Source: Favolaschia claudopus
Lineage: Eukaryota > Basidiomycota > Agaricomycetes > Agaricales > Mycenaceae
Direction of reading: 5' to 3'
DNA length: 64,000 nucleotides
NCBI GenBank assembly: GCA_037176885.1
Contig: JAWWNJ010000228.1
Coordinates: 175,815-239,814 of the forward strand
Under the pieces are notes generated by a model that was not told the DNA's origin, did not search any database, and was given only the letters and a program-made list of their open reading frames with translations. This document shows positions 1 through 10,082 of this stretch, in pieces (within the stretch, counting starts at the first letter, position 1; each line of letters begins with the position of its first letter). The position numbers and the translations under genes were made by a program.

Positions 1-195
1 CAGCACGGATATCCTCAGAAGGCAGGAACTGGGTGTAGAACACCCGGTCTCCCGGCTCAAGGGGGTCATCCACTTCATCCGCATCATCCACTTCATCCAC
101 ATCATCCTCGTCATCATCCTCGTAGTCCGGGAACAGCTCTGGCAGGTCATCGTATTCATCTTCGCCTAAGTCGATTTCAGGGTCCAGACTCGTCC
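1..195 (-). pseudogene. Ty3/gypsy pol fragment (Gag-Pol linker region), cut by the window edge
   Basis: On the minus strand an open frame runs from about 195 off the left edge. It encodes a highly acidic run of Asp/Glu followed by EPGDRVFYTQFLPSEDIRA. An acidic stretch followed by a GDR(I/V)-type motif and an IRA motif is the usual N-terminal part of pol in basidiomycete gypsy elements, just before the protease and reverse transcriptase. Only this piece is visible; the catalytic domains, if present, lie outside the window. No start codon is recognised and the frame fades upstream of 195. It could instead be an unrelated acidic protein, so confidence is moderate. Confidence 0.45.
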
Positions 196-206
196 ATATG
201 GTCAAG

Positions 207-1020
207 AATCACCTCGAGGCAACAATCTCAACTGCTTAATATCGACCCATGTGGAACAAATAACCCACATTTCTTCCCGACTCAATTTTATTGGTTGATC
301 TCAAATCCAAGGTGAAAGAACATATTCTGTGCCTTACTACGAGCATGTGGTCGACTTCTAAATCATGGAAACAACCCCTGATTCTTGATATTTGGCTGTG
401 CAAGCCATATGGACAACCCCTTCCTATATATTTTGTACCGCATGTACGGACCCAAAATATCGGTACCTCTCCTCGTATTTTTTCACAAATGTACTTCGAT
501 AGCATCGTACCAATTGTCCCCCATTTTCTGAATATCCCCTGGTGCCAACCCACTGACTGAATCAACCGAGTTAGCAAGAATTACCTCTTGGAACTCGAAC
601 TTACTGCCACACTCGCCCTCCTGTTAAATTCTTCTGGATTCAAATAACAACGGTAATCACAAGCCTTACTTTGTTTTAACGTCTCTACCTATAGATCCAC
701 CCCTTTGCTTTGAATCCTCCACGACTTGCCGAAATACAGCGGGGTCTTCATCTTCTATCGACTTGTCTCCAGAATCGACAACTTGCCTAATTGGGATTGG
801 AATTGGACTGAACGGAGCTCAAACCCACTCACCCGTTTATCGTAACCTTACGACTGGTTCAAACGATACTTCGGGGTATTTAATATACGACGTCACATCT
901 GGAGCCCACCGCGAGGGGTTTTGAAGTGACAATCAGCTCCCTTTCCTTCCCAATATTGAATTCAACCCACCGAATCACCTTCTCTCGTCCCACCCCATCT
1001 CGCATTCCCCGATATATTGC
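207..1020. other. No gene recognised
   Basis: AT-rich sequence with only short random-looking open frames on both strands. It lies between two gypsy-derived pieces in opposite orientation and may be retroelement leader or LTR remnant, but I could not find paired repeats or a target duplication. Confidence 0.3.
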
Positions 1021-1033
1021 TCGCTCTACCACC

Positions 1034-1524
1034 ATGTCTTCCACACAGGTTCAACCACGGGCTCGCAGCCAGGTTGATATGCCTCTTGAACGCTCGAGGC
1101 GCCCCAAAGAAATTCACGGGCAAACCCAAGGACGTCGCTCGTTTCATTACGCACCTTGACAAGCTTTTTGCTGAAAACAACGTTACCTCTGATACGGAAC
1201 AAATCGAATGCCTGGCCGATTATTGCTCGCGAAACGTGGTTCATATCCTCGAAGGAATGAAACACTACGCTACCCCAGACTGGACGCACCTTTCCACCGA
1301 TATGTTGTCCATCTTCGATGCGGATAAGGACCATCAGCGTCATACCCTCAGTGATCTCGTTAAACTCACAAACAAATGGCGCAAACAGCGGATTAAATTC
1401 ATGTCGCAGTGGCGCCGTTATATCCGTGCATATACAAAAGTATCTGGTTGGCTCGAGAACCAGAAGCTTATAACCGAAGCAGAGGCAGAGCGCTACCTCT
1501 GGCATGGCATGCCCTCTGCGCTCT
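1034..1524 (+). pseudogene. Ty3/gypsy Gag fragment, frameshifted and fused to copia
   Basis: An ATG at 1034 in a good context (ACCACC before it) starts MSSTQVQPRARSQVDMP. After about 25 codons the frame must shift by one to continue into FTGKPKDVARFITHLDKLF and the following helical region, which resembles the retrotransposon Gag capsid fold of gypsy elements (pattern FTGK..V..FI..L...F, then YCS, W..L, QWRRY, and YLWHGMP near the end). No zinc knuckle is reached because the frame runs directly at about 1524 into copia RNase H sequence. It is therefore a dead 5' fragment, truncated at an in-frame recombination junction. Confidence 0.6.
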
Positions 1525-2867
1525 ATGCTGATGCCAATCATGGCGGTTGTCCAGACACTGGCAAAAGCACTGGAGGTTATGTGGTAATGATGTGTGGTGG
1601 ACCAGTGAGCTGGAGGAGCAAGTTGCAATCTACTGTCTCTCTTTCTACTACTGAGGCAGAATATCTTGCTGCCTTGGAAGCTGGGAAGGAGATCAAGTGG
1701 GTGCGCAATTTGCTCCATGAACTGGGCTATGGAGTGTCTGGCCCTTCCCTTCTCCTCATGGACAACCAGTCTGCAATCCAGGTTGCCAAAAATCTTGAGC
1801 ACCATGGACGTATGAAGCACTTGGACTTGGCCTTTTACTGGCTCAGAGATCAAGTTGCCAAACGGTTCATCTCTGTGGACTACTCGGTGTCCACAAAAGT
1901 AACCGGAAATGCCGATATTTCGACGCGATCACGTGAGTTTCCCACGGTTTCTGCACCTGGCTGCATACCTTTCAATGTGAGTAGATCATTCCCTAAGTTT
2001 CTTGGAGATCTTCTCTTTTTACATCACTCTAGAGCTAGTTGAATTCATGATGTTATTGTTTGGCAATGCCAAGTTGTCAACGTTGTGCAAGAAATTGGTT
2101 GCTGTTTGCTCAAATAAGCATGGTTGACCATTTTTGCACAATGCATGCTACATTAGCGCTCTATTGGTATCTTTCAAGCCCTTTGAACCATTCCAAATGA
2201 TGCACTATTGGACCAGAATTGTGGAAACCAGAATTTTCAACCTTTTGCTTAAATTTCAGTATTGCACTCACATTTATGCAAGTTTGAAGACAGCAGCAAT
2301 AGCAATAGGCCTCTTAAACACAATCAGTGTTCATTATTAGGTGGAACAACACCAGAACTGATTGAATTGTTGCTTAAAACACCCAAATAACTGTCTGACG
2401 ATCGGTTGAAAGTGACAGACTGAGACAGTCAAAATAAACGCTACAGATATCGACTGTACACAGTTTCTTTTCAACATTGAGTGTTCGTGCCCACAAAAGG
2501 ACACCATGCTGAAGAGTCTTGCAAAATCAAAACCATAATTTTCCTCCCGGAACAAGCTGTGTTGCACTGACTTTGTTGATCACCATCAAAATACAGCTGA
2601 TAGATTTGTCCCGCTACAACGGTCTCTCCTGAGCAGCTTTACACATGATATGTATGATATGTGACCAAAATAAAGCAAGGATTACACCTATCTAGTTTGC
2701 TTCCGAAAATACTACAAATTTGGCAAGCAATAAGCGAATTTCCGGTTACTTTTGTGGACACCGAGTATGTTCCCACTGGAGATCAACTTGCAGATATCCT
2801 AACTAAAGCCCTTGCACGTCCTATTGTGGAAAAGTTACGTAGTCTGATAGGATTACGGGGGAGATGA
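1525..2867 (+). pseudogene. Ty1/copia pol 3' fragment (RNase H), split by a DNA transposon
   Basis: Sequence from 1525 is nearly identical to 5517-5966 and encodes copia RNase H: YADANHGGCPDTGKSTGGY, then STTEAEYLAALEAGKEIKWV and DNQSAIQVAKN. The frame breaks after ISVDY at 1880 and resumes at 2766 with VPTGDQLADILTKALARP, ending at TGA 2865-2867. The 883-bp element between has a TA target duplication, so the two halves join exactly. This copy keeps the full STVSLSTTEAEY segment that is damaged in the downstream copy. It is followed directly by an LTR, so it is the 3' end of a copia unit whose 5' part was lost at the 1524/1525 junction. Confidence 0.85.
1883..2765. mobile_element. Non-autonomous DNA transposon, TA target site, 28-bp TIR
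   Basis: Perfect 28-bp terminal inverted repeats at 1883-1910 and 2738-2765 begin CTCGGTGTCCACAAAAGTAA. The element is flanked by TA at 1881-1882 and 2766-2767; removing it and one TA restores the copia RNase H frame seen intact at 5866. TA duplication and TIR length fit Tc1/mariner-like elements. No transposase is visible in 883 bp. The inner TIR part AAGTAACCGGAAAT and the adjacent CACGTGA-type motif are shared with the 1504-bp element at 8579-10082. Confidence 0.88.
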
Positions 2868-2893
2868 GCGAGACTTGTCTCGTCACGGGGGAG

Positions 2894-3287
2894 TGTTGGA
2901 ATGTGGGTTTTGCCTCTGACATCTCTCACTCTCAAGAGTGTCACCACTTTGATCCTTTATGATCCTATCATCAATATCTGATCCTATTGATCCTATGCAT
3001 CCCTCTGATCCTTTATGATCCTATCATTGATACCGGATCCTGCTGATCCTATGTCCCTGCTGATCCTATGTCCCTTGTTCTCTTTATGGTAATCCCCTTG
3101 TTCCCAATTAGGTAGTTCCTTTGTGCCCAATTAGGTCTTCCCTTTGTCTACCTACTATATATACAGCCTAGCTAGTGCCTTGAGTCCTCAGTTCTCACTG
3201 TTGACTTCAGGCAAGTATTTACTTCACATTGCAATCTACTAGAGTTCTCACTGTTGACTTCAGACCTCTGTGCTTGCCTGTTCAACA
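2894..3287 (+). repeat. Copia LTR, upstream copy
   Basis: Starts TGTTGGAATG and ends CTGTTCAACA, so it has the TGTTG..CAACA ends of an LTR. It contains several TGATCCT-type short repeats in the first third, a TATATATA box at 3156-3163, and a duplicated GTTCTCACTGTTGACTTCAG near the 3' end. It differs from the downstream LTR by small insertions and substitutions, so the two copies are not freshly inserted. Confidence 0.88.
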
Positions 3288-3299
3288 GGTTATGGGCCC
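3288..3299 (+). promoter_or_regulatory. Primer binding site, half tRNA-iMet type
   Basis: GGTTATGGGCCC follows the LTR with no gap. This matches the complement of the anticodon stem-loop region of initiator tRNA-Met, the half-tRNA primer used by Drosophila copia and yeast Ty5. Confidence 0.75.
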
Positions 3300-3679
3300 C
3301 GGCCTTTGAACATCTCCTGAGTTTATCATCCTGAGATCTCATCCCTCTGCGCTCTTCACTCTCTTTGCCCTTATAGTGTGTGTGTTTAAGTCTTGTAGTT
3401 AGGAACACCAACTGTTGGGACAAATCCTCTTTGAGAGGTAGTCTTTGATCCACCAGAAAACAAACGGTAGTCAATCCTGTTGATTCTGGGGTTAGGGCCT
3501 AAGTGCCTTACAACTGGGTGTTCTTTAGCATCAGTTACATACACATACCTACTTTAGTTGCCTCTTCTCACACACACACTCCTGAGGGCGCCATCTGTTT
3601 GTGCAGGTGGTTCTAGCTTATCATCCATCTTTCCTGCGCATTTTCCATTCCCTATATCCCCCCATATTCTCTCTCTGCC
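3300..3679 (+). other. Copia leader (untranslated)
   Basis: 380 bp between primer binding site and the gag ATG, with no long plus-strand frame. Expected to hold packaging signals in an active element; none can be recognised by eye. Confidence 0.5.
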
Positions 3680-4474
3680 ATGACTCATGATGAGAGGCTT
3701 CCCATCCTTACCAAGGAGTCTATATTCTCCAACTGGTCCAGTGACTCCAAGGCTAAACTCAAAGCCAAGGGTGTCTGGTCCTATTGTCTGCCTGCAGCTT
3801 CTGATGCAGAGATTAATGCAGAAGCTAGAGACAGATGCTCTGGTCTCCTATGGCAGATGTTGGGTGATGATGTCAAGCCTCTTGTTAAGGAACATGAGGA
3901 TGATCCTTGCGCTCTTTGGACAGCTTTGGAACAGCGCTTTTCCCCTAGAAAGGCAGGCGCTCGTTTCACTGCCTACCGCACTCTCACCTCTATTCGTCTT
4001 GGTGAGGGTGAGAGCTTAGTCTCTCTGGTTGGTCGCACTGCTACTGCCATGAGAGCGCTCAAAGAGTCTCGCACCAAGGACTTCACTCTAGACAATGCAG
4101 ATGCAGAGTTGCATGCTATGGTCCTCCTTATGGCTCTCCCTGATGAAGGGCGCTTTGCTATTCTTAAAGCGCCCTTTGAGCAATCTCCTGATGATCTGGA
4201 TGCCACTAAAGTCGAACTTGCCTATACCAATGACCAGGCATTCAGATCTGCTAATCAGGGAGATGCCAACCAGAATCCTCTCTCTGGTCTGGCCATGGCT
4301 GCATCCACCTCTGCTCCTGCTGCCCCCTCATCTCCTGCTGTTGCTCTTGCTGCTGCACCACCTCCTGTACCTGCTGCGACTTCGGTCTGCCCAGGGTGTG
4401 GGAAGCCAGGCCACTATCTCAATCGCTGCTTCAAGTTCCTTTTCCACTGGACATCGTGCATCTGCACCTCTTGA
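3680..4474 (+). pseudogene. gag: Copia Gag
   Basis: 264-aa frame starting MTHDERLPILTKESIFSNW. It has the UBN2-type Gag fold typical of copia elements (WALWTALEQRF-like helix at about residues 78-88, RTLTSIRLGEGESL, then the long helical region), an Ala/Pro-rich linker and one CCHC zinc knuckle, CPGCGKPGHYLNRC. Directly after the knuckle the frame runs into FKFLFHWTSCICTS and stops: here the protease and the first part of integrase have been deleted and the pol sequence continues in another frame. In a complete element Gag would assemble the virus-like particle in the cytoplasm and the knuckle would bind the genomic RNA. Confidence 0.8.
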
Positions 4475-5966
4475 ATTAATGCACTCTGATCTGAAGCAGT
4501 ACAAAGTGTTCACCCGTGAGGGGTGGAGGCATCGTATTGTCTTTGTTGATGATCACACAAGCTTCAAAGTGTGTATGCACATGAAGCGCAAGAGTGGTGC
4601 GCTCAATGCATTCAAGGTGTTCAAAGCTTATGCTGAGAATCACTTTGGTTGCAAAATCAAAGAGTTTCAAGAGGATGAAGGTGGGGAGTACATGTCTCTA
4701 GAGTTTGAGGATTTCCTTACCTCTTGTGGCATTGTGCGCCGTCATTCGACAAGGAATAGACCGCAGCAGAACGGGACAGCAGAGCGTGCTAATCGCACGA
4801 TTGATGAGCACACTACGGCTATGCTACATGAAGCTAATCTGCCGCCTTCTTTTAAAGCACTTGCAGTTGCAGCTAGGCAAGCTGGGCGTGAATGGTACAA
4901 GGTCCTGTGTGCAAAGCTGGTCAAGATGGGCTTCACATGTCTCCAGTCTGACCGCTCTTGCTTCATCTTCGCTAGAGGCTTGACGCGTGTCATCATTCCT
5001 ATCTATGTTGATGACAGCACCATCGCTGCTAAAGACGATGCTGAAATTGACAAGGTCATTGAAGAGCTCTCTAAAGAGTTCAAGCTCAAAGATCTTGGTC
5101 CCACAGAGTGGTTGTTGGGTATCAAGATCGAGCGTGACCCCCAGACTGGAGCCATTACCCTATCTCAGCGCCAGTATGCTCTGGACATGCTTGAGGACTT
5201 CAACATGTCGGACTGTCATCCTGTTTCAACGCCAATGCTCCCTGGTCTAGTTTTGACCAAGGAGATGGGTGCTAAGTCAGATGAGGAAGCCAAGAAGTAC
5301 CATGGCATCTACATCTCTGCCGTTGGTCGCCTCATCTATTTGGCTACTCAAACACGTCCTGACTTGTCCTATGTTGTTGGAGTTCTTGCACGGTTCAATT
5401 CCAATCCTGGTGAACTCCACTGGAAGGCTGTCAAGCATGTGTTCCGTTACATCAAAGGGACACTTGATTATGGCATTACCTATACGAAATCACCTCAGCC
5501 CGTGCCTCCCATCACTTATGCTGATGCCAATCATGGCGGTTGTCCAGACACTGGCAAAAGCACTGGAGGTTATGTGGTAATGATGTGTCGTGGACCAGTG
5601 AGCTGGAGGAGCAAGTTGCAATCTACTGTCTACTGAGGCAGAATATCTTGCTGCCTTGGAAGCTGGGAAGGAGATCAAGTGGGTGCGCAATTTGCTCCAT
5701 GAACTGGGCTATGGAGTGTCTGGCCCTTCCCTTCTCCTCATGGACAACCAGTCTGCAATCCAGGTTGCCAAAAATCCTGAGCACCATGGACGTATGAAGC
5801 ACTTGGACTTGGCCTTTTACTGGCTCAGAGATCAAGTTGCCAAACGGTTCATCTCTGTGGACTATGTTCCCACTGGAGATCAACTTGCAGATATCCTAAC
5901 CAAGGCCCTTGCACGTCCTCTTGTGGAAAAGTTGCGTGGTCTAATAGGATTACGGGGGAGATGAGC
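4439..5966 (+). pseudogene. pol: Copia Pol remnant: integrase core, RT palm, RNase H
   Basis: The pieces read in order: integrase core from LELMHSDLKQY through QEDEGGEYM to RPQQNGTAERANRT (HSD, the Asp of EDEGGEY and the Glu of GTAERAN are the D,D,E residues); then at about 4865 a second deletion joins LAVAA to RQAGREWYKVLCAKL, removing the C-terminal part of integrase and the first half of RT; then the RT active-site box YVDDSTIAAKD, the IKIERDPQTG segment and RNase H with YADANHGGCPDTGK. An 11-bp loss at about 5632 relative to 1630 shifts the frame just before TEAEY, so RNase H finishes in another frame ending TGA 5962-5964. Two deletions and one frameshift make this non-functional. Confidence 0.85.
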
Positions 5967-5990
5967 GAGACTTGTCTCGTCACGGGGGAG

Positions 5991-6371
5991 TGTTGGAATG
6001 TGGGTTTTGCCTCTGACATCTCTCACTCTCATGAGTGTCACCACTTTGATCCTTCATGCTCCTATCATCAATATCTGATCCTACTGATCCTATGCATCCC
6101 TCTGATCCTTTATGATCCTATCATTGATACCTGATCCTACTGATCCTATGTCCCTTGTTCCCAATTAGGTAGTTCCTTTGTGCCCAATTAGGTCTTCCCT
6201 TTATCTTACCATATGTAGCATTCCCTTTGTTCTTGTACCTATATATACAGCCTAGCTAGTGCCTTGAGTCCTCAGTTCTCACTGTTGACTTCAGGCAAGT
6301 ATCTACTTCACATTGCAATCTACTAGAGTTCTCACTGTTGACTTCAGACCTCTGTGCTTGCCTGTTCAACA
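5991..6371 (+). repeat. Copia LTR, downstream copy
   Basis: Starts TGTTGGAATG, ends CTGTTCAACA; TATATATA at 6240-6247. A purine tract (ACGGGGGAG, twice at 5952-5990) sits immediately before it, as expected for plus-strand priming. Confidence 0.88.
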
Positions 6372-6905
6372 CGCGCGTCAAGGGAATTCAAACTCAGATC
6401 GACCAGCCTGTCTATCGACACAAACTCCCCAATGTAAATCTTCGATAGACAGGCTGGAATCGAGCCTAACCAGCCGTAGGGAGGGACGCGAGCGCAGCGA
6501 GCCGGCCGTGCTTAAGCTTGTCTGTCCAAAAAGTCAATAGCTTCTTTTTCACGGCCGGACTCCCTCGTGAACAAGCAGCAAAGGAATACAACATACGTTT
6601 TTTGAGTACCTCAAATATAGCGCCACCGCTTGAGATGCTCGATGGCATCTTGGATCAGCTTGAGTAAGCTTCTGCTGGCAACTTGTGAACTGCACCGGTT
6701 ACTGAAGCTGCCCCAGCTCACCCCCTCCCCGAACGCATCACGTGAATTTAAAATGCATAAGCACCTCGGTGGAGAGTCGGAAGGGTGTGAAAGATGCTTT
6801 GAGAGCACCAAATCGACGAATTTAACAGTGTAAATGCGTAAATATGACGGAAATTAGGACCCCAGTGCGGTGTACCCACTGGATATACCTTTTTTACTTT
6901 GGAAG
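6372..6905. repeat. Hairpin and GC-rich dispersed repeat remnants
   Basis: At 6384 the words AATTCAAACTCAGATCGACC begin a segment also present at 20512. It is followed by an inverted repeat, CCAGCCTGTCTATCGA at 6400 pairing with TCGATAGACAGGCTGG near 6440. Then comes GCGAGCGCAGCGAGCCGGCC at about 6488, a word also found near 27010 and 29843. No gene is visible; the rest to 6905 shows nothing I recognise. Confidence 0.5.
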
Positions 6906-6910
6906 CTATT

Positions 6911-7130
6911 GTGGAAGCTTTAGTCTAGTGGTTATCGCTCATCTATTTCGACGAGAAGGCGTAGTTCAAGGTCACGCGTTCGATTTTGCTTCGGCGTAGC
7001 AAAATTTCCTTTTATGGCCCCTTTTTTCTGAATGTCATTTGCAGTTGCCAATTGACAGGCCCTTTTTTTTTTTAGCCATCTTGCTTTTTCTGAATGTCAT
7101 TTGCAGTTGCCAATTGACAAGTCTTTCTTG
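6911..7130 (+). repeat. tRNA-derived SINE-like sequence
   Basis: TAGTCTAGTGGTTATCGCTC (6921-6940) matches the RNA polymerase III A box of tRNA genes such as Glu/His, and GGTCACGCGTTCGATTT (6970-6986) matches a B box 30 bp later. The T-stem does not pair and the acceptor stem is poor, so it is not a functional tRNA. The tail contains a direct repeat (next entry). Best read as a SINE or decayed tRNA gene. Confidence 0.5.
7023..7119 (+). repeat. Tandem duplication inside the SINE-like tail
   Basis: A 35-bp word beginning TTTTTCTGAATGTCATTTGC occurs at 7023-7057 and again at 7085-7119, a period of 62 bp. Confidence 0.85.
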
Positions 7131-7298
7131 TGCCTTTTTGCTTTCCACTCTGTCTTTCCACATCAATTGGGGAGGTAGGGAGGGTTTCAACTGTATGCCA
7201 AGGAAATAAATTGTCTAGTTCATAGCCCTTATATCTAGTTACTTCTAGTTATAAATATATGGAATGTGAAACCCCTGCTCTGGGCTAGTCCATAAATA

Positions 7299-7864
7299 CA
7301 GTCGCTAACCCCGAAGCGAAACAATACTAGGAAGCGAAACGCCCGCCAAATACAAGGTCAATGCTTTCCCCTGGGGCCAAATCTTTGCATCCAAGCATGC
7401 CACTATCTGAGCACCTGGAATACAAAAGGAATTGTCTTGAAAGTCCTCCCACCGCCAGCAATAGCGTTGTTTATTTGGGCTTTGTTTACGCAGGCAAATG
7501 CACCAATGCGAAATATTATTTTCTCCGATGGAATTATGACCGGTGATGTACAGTAGTGATATAGAAAGTCATTTTGAACCGGATTGCATCGAAAGTACTG
7601 GACAAACTCGTAGATTTGCGAAGGATGGCTCATTTTGTTGTGTTTTGAAGTGTTTCGCTATGACGTTATTTGGCGATATTTGACTCGTCCCCAAAATTGC
7701 CCTCGCTCTCAGCGAAAACAGGCTCAAACCGCTCAAACTCTTTTGTTACGCGGTAGCTAGAAGGCCAACTAGCAGGTCTATAACAAATCTTAGGCTGTTT
7801 GGTATTCTGATTGTCCCAGAATCCAGCGGAAACACTGATCGTTTCGCTTCGGGGTTAGCGACTG
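7299..7864. mobile_element. pogo/Fot1-type MITE
   Basis: Perfect 24-bp TIRs at 7299-7322 and 7841-7864 begin CAGTCGCTAACCCCGAAGCG, flanked by TA at 7297-7298 and 7865-7866. CAGT ends with TA duplication are typical of the pogo/Fot1 branch of Tc1/mariner. GAAGCGAAAC is repeated directly just inside the left end. Weak open frames inside (7361-7546 plus, 7403-7633 minus) resemble no transposase I know. Confidence 0.85.
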
Positions 7865-7866
7865 TA

Positions 7867-8135
7867 TAGTGAAATTTTGGGAGGCAGAAAACAATAAACA
7901 CTACAATTCACTGGAGACACCCTTAATTGGTGATGTTGGGGGCTTGAACCTCTCAAAATGCTTCAAGGTCAATTTGGTACATTATTCCGTCTCACCGCGC
8001 ATAATACTGGGCGATCCTGGGCATACTTAAAGTCGAAAAGCACTTCAAAAAAAGCGCAGACCACCTCCCTCAGCCATCATATGATCACGTGATGTGTTCG
8101 GGGAGGGGGTGACTCGTTACTGATTCAATACGAGC
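7867..8135. other. No gene recognised
   Basis: Short intergenic stretch between a MITE and a dispersed repeat; nothing recognised apart from CACGTGA-type words. Confidence 0.3.
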
Positions 8136-8338
8136 TGTGGGACCCGTGCCTTCGCCACTCAGGACCTTTAACAGTTCAGATTTCGCGCTCACTTGCTGCT
8201 TTCAAGGCCGACGGCGCCGCACTGCCGCTCGCTGCACTCGCCGGCGCGCGTCGCCGCGGGGAGAGCGTGGGTAAGTCCACGTGCGCAGCACGTGGTTTCC
8301 TGTCAAAGGCTGTGCCGTGCCCTTTTAAAGTATAGGAT
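8136..8338 (+). repeat. GC-rich dispersed repeat, copy A (retroposon-like)
   Basis: Shares GGGACCCGTGCCTTCGCCAC, then GCCGACGGCGCCGCACTGCC and the end TTTTAAAGTATAGGATT with 50082-50287, and a minus-strand copy lies at 26771-26965. All three end in TATAGGAT(T), twice TAGGAT in the third copy, which suggests a 3'-end-defined retroposon such as a SINE. No coding potential. Confidence 0.7.
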
Positions 8339-8578
8339 TGATCTACTGTTCACGTGACTGGCTGAGGGCTGTAGTATGCAATAAACAAGGACAAAGTCTT
8401 TGAACGGTGGCTGACAGGTTTCCAGATTTAGAAAATCCACTCAAACTCGTTCAATCTGGGGCTAAAGTGGAAGAAATCTGACCTGTGGCTTCACCCAGCT
8501 ATAGGGCATCTTCTGATACCAAAATCTAAGCAAATGACCACGAAATGATTGAGTTTGGAATTGCCTGCGTGACTAATA

Positions 8579-10082
8579 CTCGTCATCACAGAAAGTAACC
8601 GGAAATCGTGTTATTGCAACGCGGTCATGTGATGTTCCCACGGAACTCGAGCCCTATATGGAACTTCATGATATAATGAACACCTGGCATGAGTTTTGTG
8701 GAGGGTAGCTTTCTCTACTTCACTTGGGAGCTATCCCAAATCTGTGAGTTCCAAAACTGTGAGCAGTTCACTCAGAAACTGGAAGGAAAATACGACCCAA
8801 TATCCGCGTAAGAGGCAAAACCGGTGGTTCTGCTTACACACGTTGACTTGACAGATACATACGCTCCTGTTCATGATCTTGTTTTGATCTTGGACCTGAG
8901 CTGTTGGCAAGTAGATATGCAAACAAAGACTTTGTCCATAAATGGTGAAATCGAAAATTTGCCTCAAACTACTGTTGTCTGATGACAGGGAAACACCCCA
9001 GAATAATAGTTTGAAGCCATTTCATGTGACTTTGAGTGGTTCTCGAGCAACTGCCTTCCATGCTCTGCCCTCCAGCCCCGGAGATGTGGTAACGCTAGCG
9101 CTGGCCAAAAATATAATACGAAAAATATATTCTGAATATATTCAATGGAATACGAATACGATACGGCTCGGGGAGGGGAAGTGAATATGAATATGGAAGA
9201 ATATGACTACGATACGATATGAATATGAGTACGATATGGGCCCCAGCGTATTCAAATATATTTTACCACAACTTTTGCCATCAAATGTGTTCCGGCCCTT
9301 GGAGCCAAACATAATGCCTGTCCGGCCGGCTGACAACCGTTGTCCCGGGCTCCCGACGGCTCGGCAACAGTTCCGGCGCATCCCCGGGCATCTCGGGTGA
9401 ACACCGACCATCACAACAATTTGATCTGGCTTTGTATCTCAGTGTTGGGGTGGAGATTCTTCCTTAGAAATGCACTATAATGCATTGAAGCAGCATGAGA
9501 GGAGGATATGTCCTCATTTGAGCTGTTTTTGGAGCACTTCGTTGAAAATTTTGCAACCCAAAATATATTTGAATATATTCAAAATATATTCGTATTCAAC
9601 CCTATGACTATGAGTACAATATACTACGAATATGATACGGTCCTGGGAGGCAAATACGATACGGATATGAATACGATACGCCAAAAGGCATATTATATTC
9701 GTATTTGGCCAGCGCTAGGTAACGCACAAGATTGATCATGTCTGCCAGGACGAAATCGTCTGTGTACCGCCTTTGCACAGATCGTTCGGCCTAAAACCTG
9801 TGTGGGTGAGCCATTGCATGCTGCTCTACCCCCTGGATATGTAATACTTCCAAATATATGCCTAGAACATACTCGTATGCATTGATTTTGTTAATTTTTG
9901 CAGAAATTGAACTGGCCAGATTGTTGTATGTATATGGCAGGAATTGAGCCGTTCTGCCGAGGCTAACTGGTGCATTTGAGGCAGATAGATGCCAGAGATT
10001 AAGTCCATGTCAATTTGATCATAAAATTCTACGAATTTGCTACGAAATAATCGGATTTCCGGTTACTTTCTGTGATGACGAG
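8579..10082. mobile_element. 1.5-kb TA-flanked DNA transposon, 28-bp TIR
   Basis: Perfect 28-bp TIRs at 8579-8606 and 10055-10082 begin CTCGTCATCACAGAAAGTAA; TA flanks at 8577-8578 and 10083-10084. It shares AAAGTAACCGGAAAT and the following GCG.TCA.GTGA..TTCCCACGG pattern with the 883-bp element at 1883. It contains a complete hAT MITE (9096-9717). No transposase frame is visible, so it is probably a non-autonomous relative. Confidence 0.85.
9096..9717. mobile_element. hAT-type MITE nested in the 1.5-kb element
   Basis: Ends TAGCGCTGGCC at 9096 and its inverse ending at 9717, with an exact 8-bp target duplication GGTAACGC at 9088-9095 and 9718-9725. Both subterminal regions are full of ATACGAATA/GAATATA-type words in opposite orientations (9110-9240 and 9560-9705), the usual layout of hAT transposase binding sites. 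622 bp, no gene. Confidence 0.88.

Larger units (their letters stand above)
2894..6371 (+). mobile_element. Internally deleted Ty1/copia retrotransposon
   Basis: Two closely similar LTRs (394 and 381 bp) bound an internal region with primer binding site, gag with a zinc knuckle, parts of integrase and reverse transcriptase, RNase H and a polypurine tract just before the 3' LTR. Order PBS-Gag-IN-RT-RH is that of copia. Protease, the first part of integrase and the integrase-RT linker with the N-terminal half of RT are missing, so it cannot be autonomous. Sequence 5' of the first LTR is another copia pol 3' end, so the unit sits in a tandem LTR-internal-LTR array and has no simple target duplication. 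Confidence 0.85.

Noticed and set aside
236..577. Pair of overlapping open frames on both strands
   Set aside because: Complementary frames without domain, composition or start context; considered chance.
1026..1853. 275-codon minus-strand frame
   Set aside because: Antisense shadow of gypsy Gag and copia RNase H, which are recognisable on the plus strand.
2894..6371. CRISPR-like or phage-type repeats from the many TGATCCT words
   Set aside because: They are short imperfect repeats in the LTR U3 region without spacer regularity, in a eukaryotic element.
6917..6995. Functional tRNA gene
   Set aside because: A and B boxes match, but the T stem and acceptor stem do not pair and no anticodon arm of normal shape is visible; kept as SINE-like.
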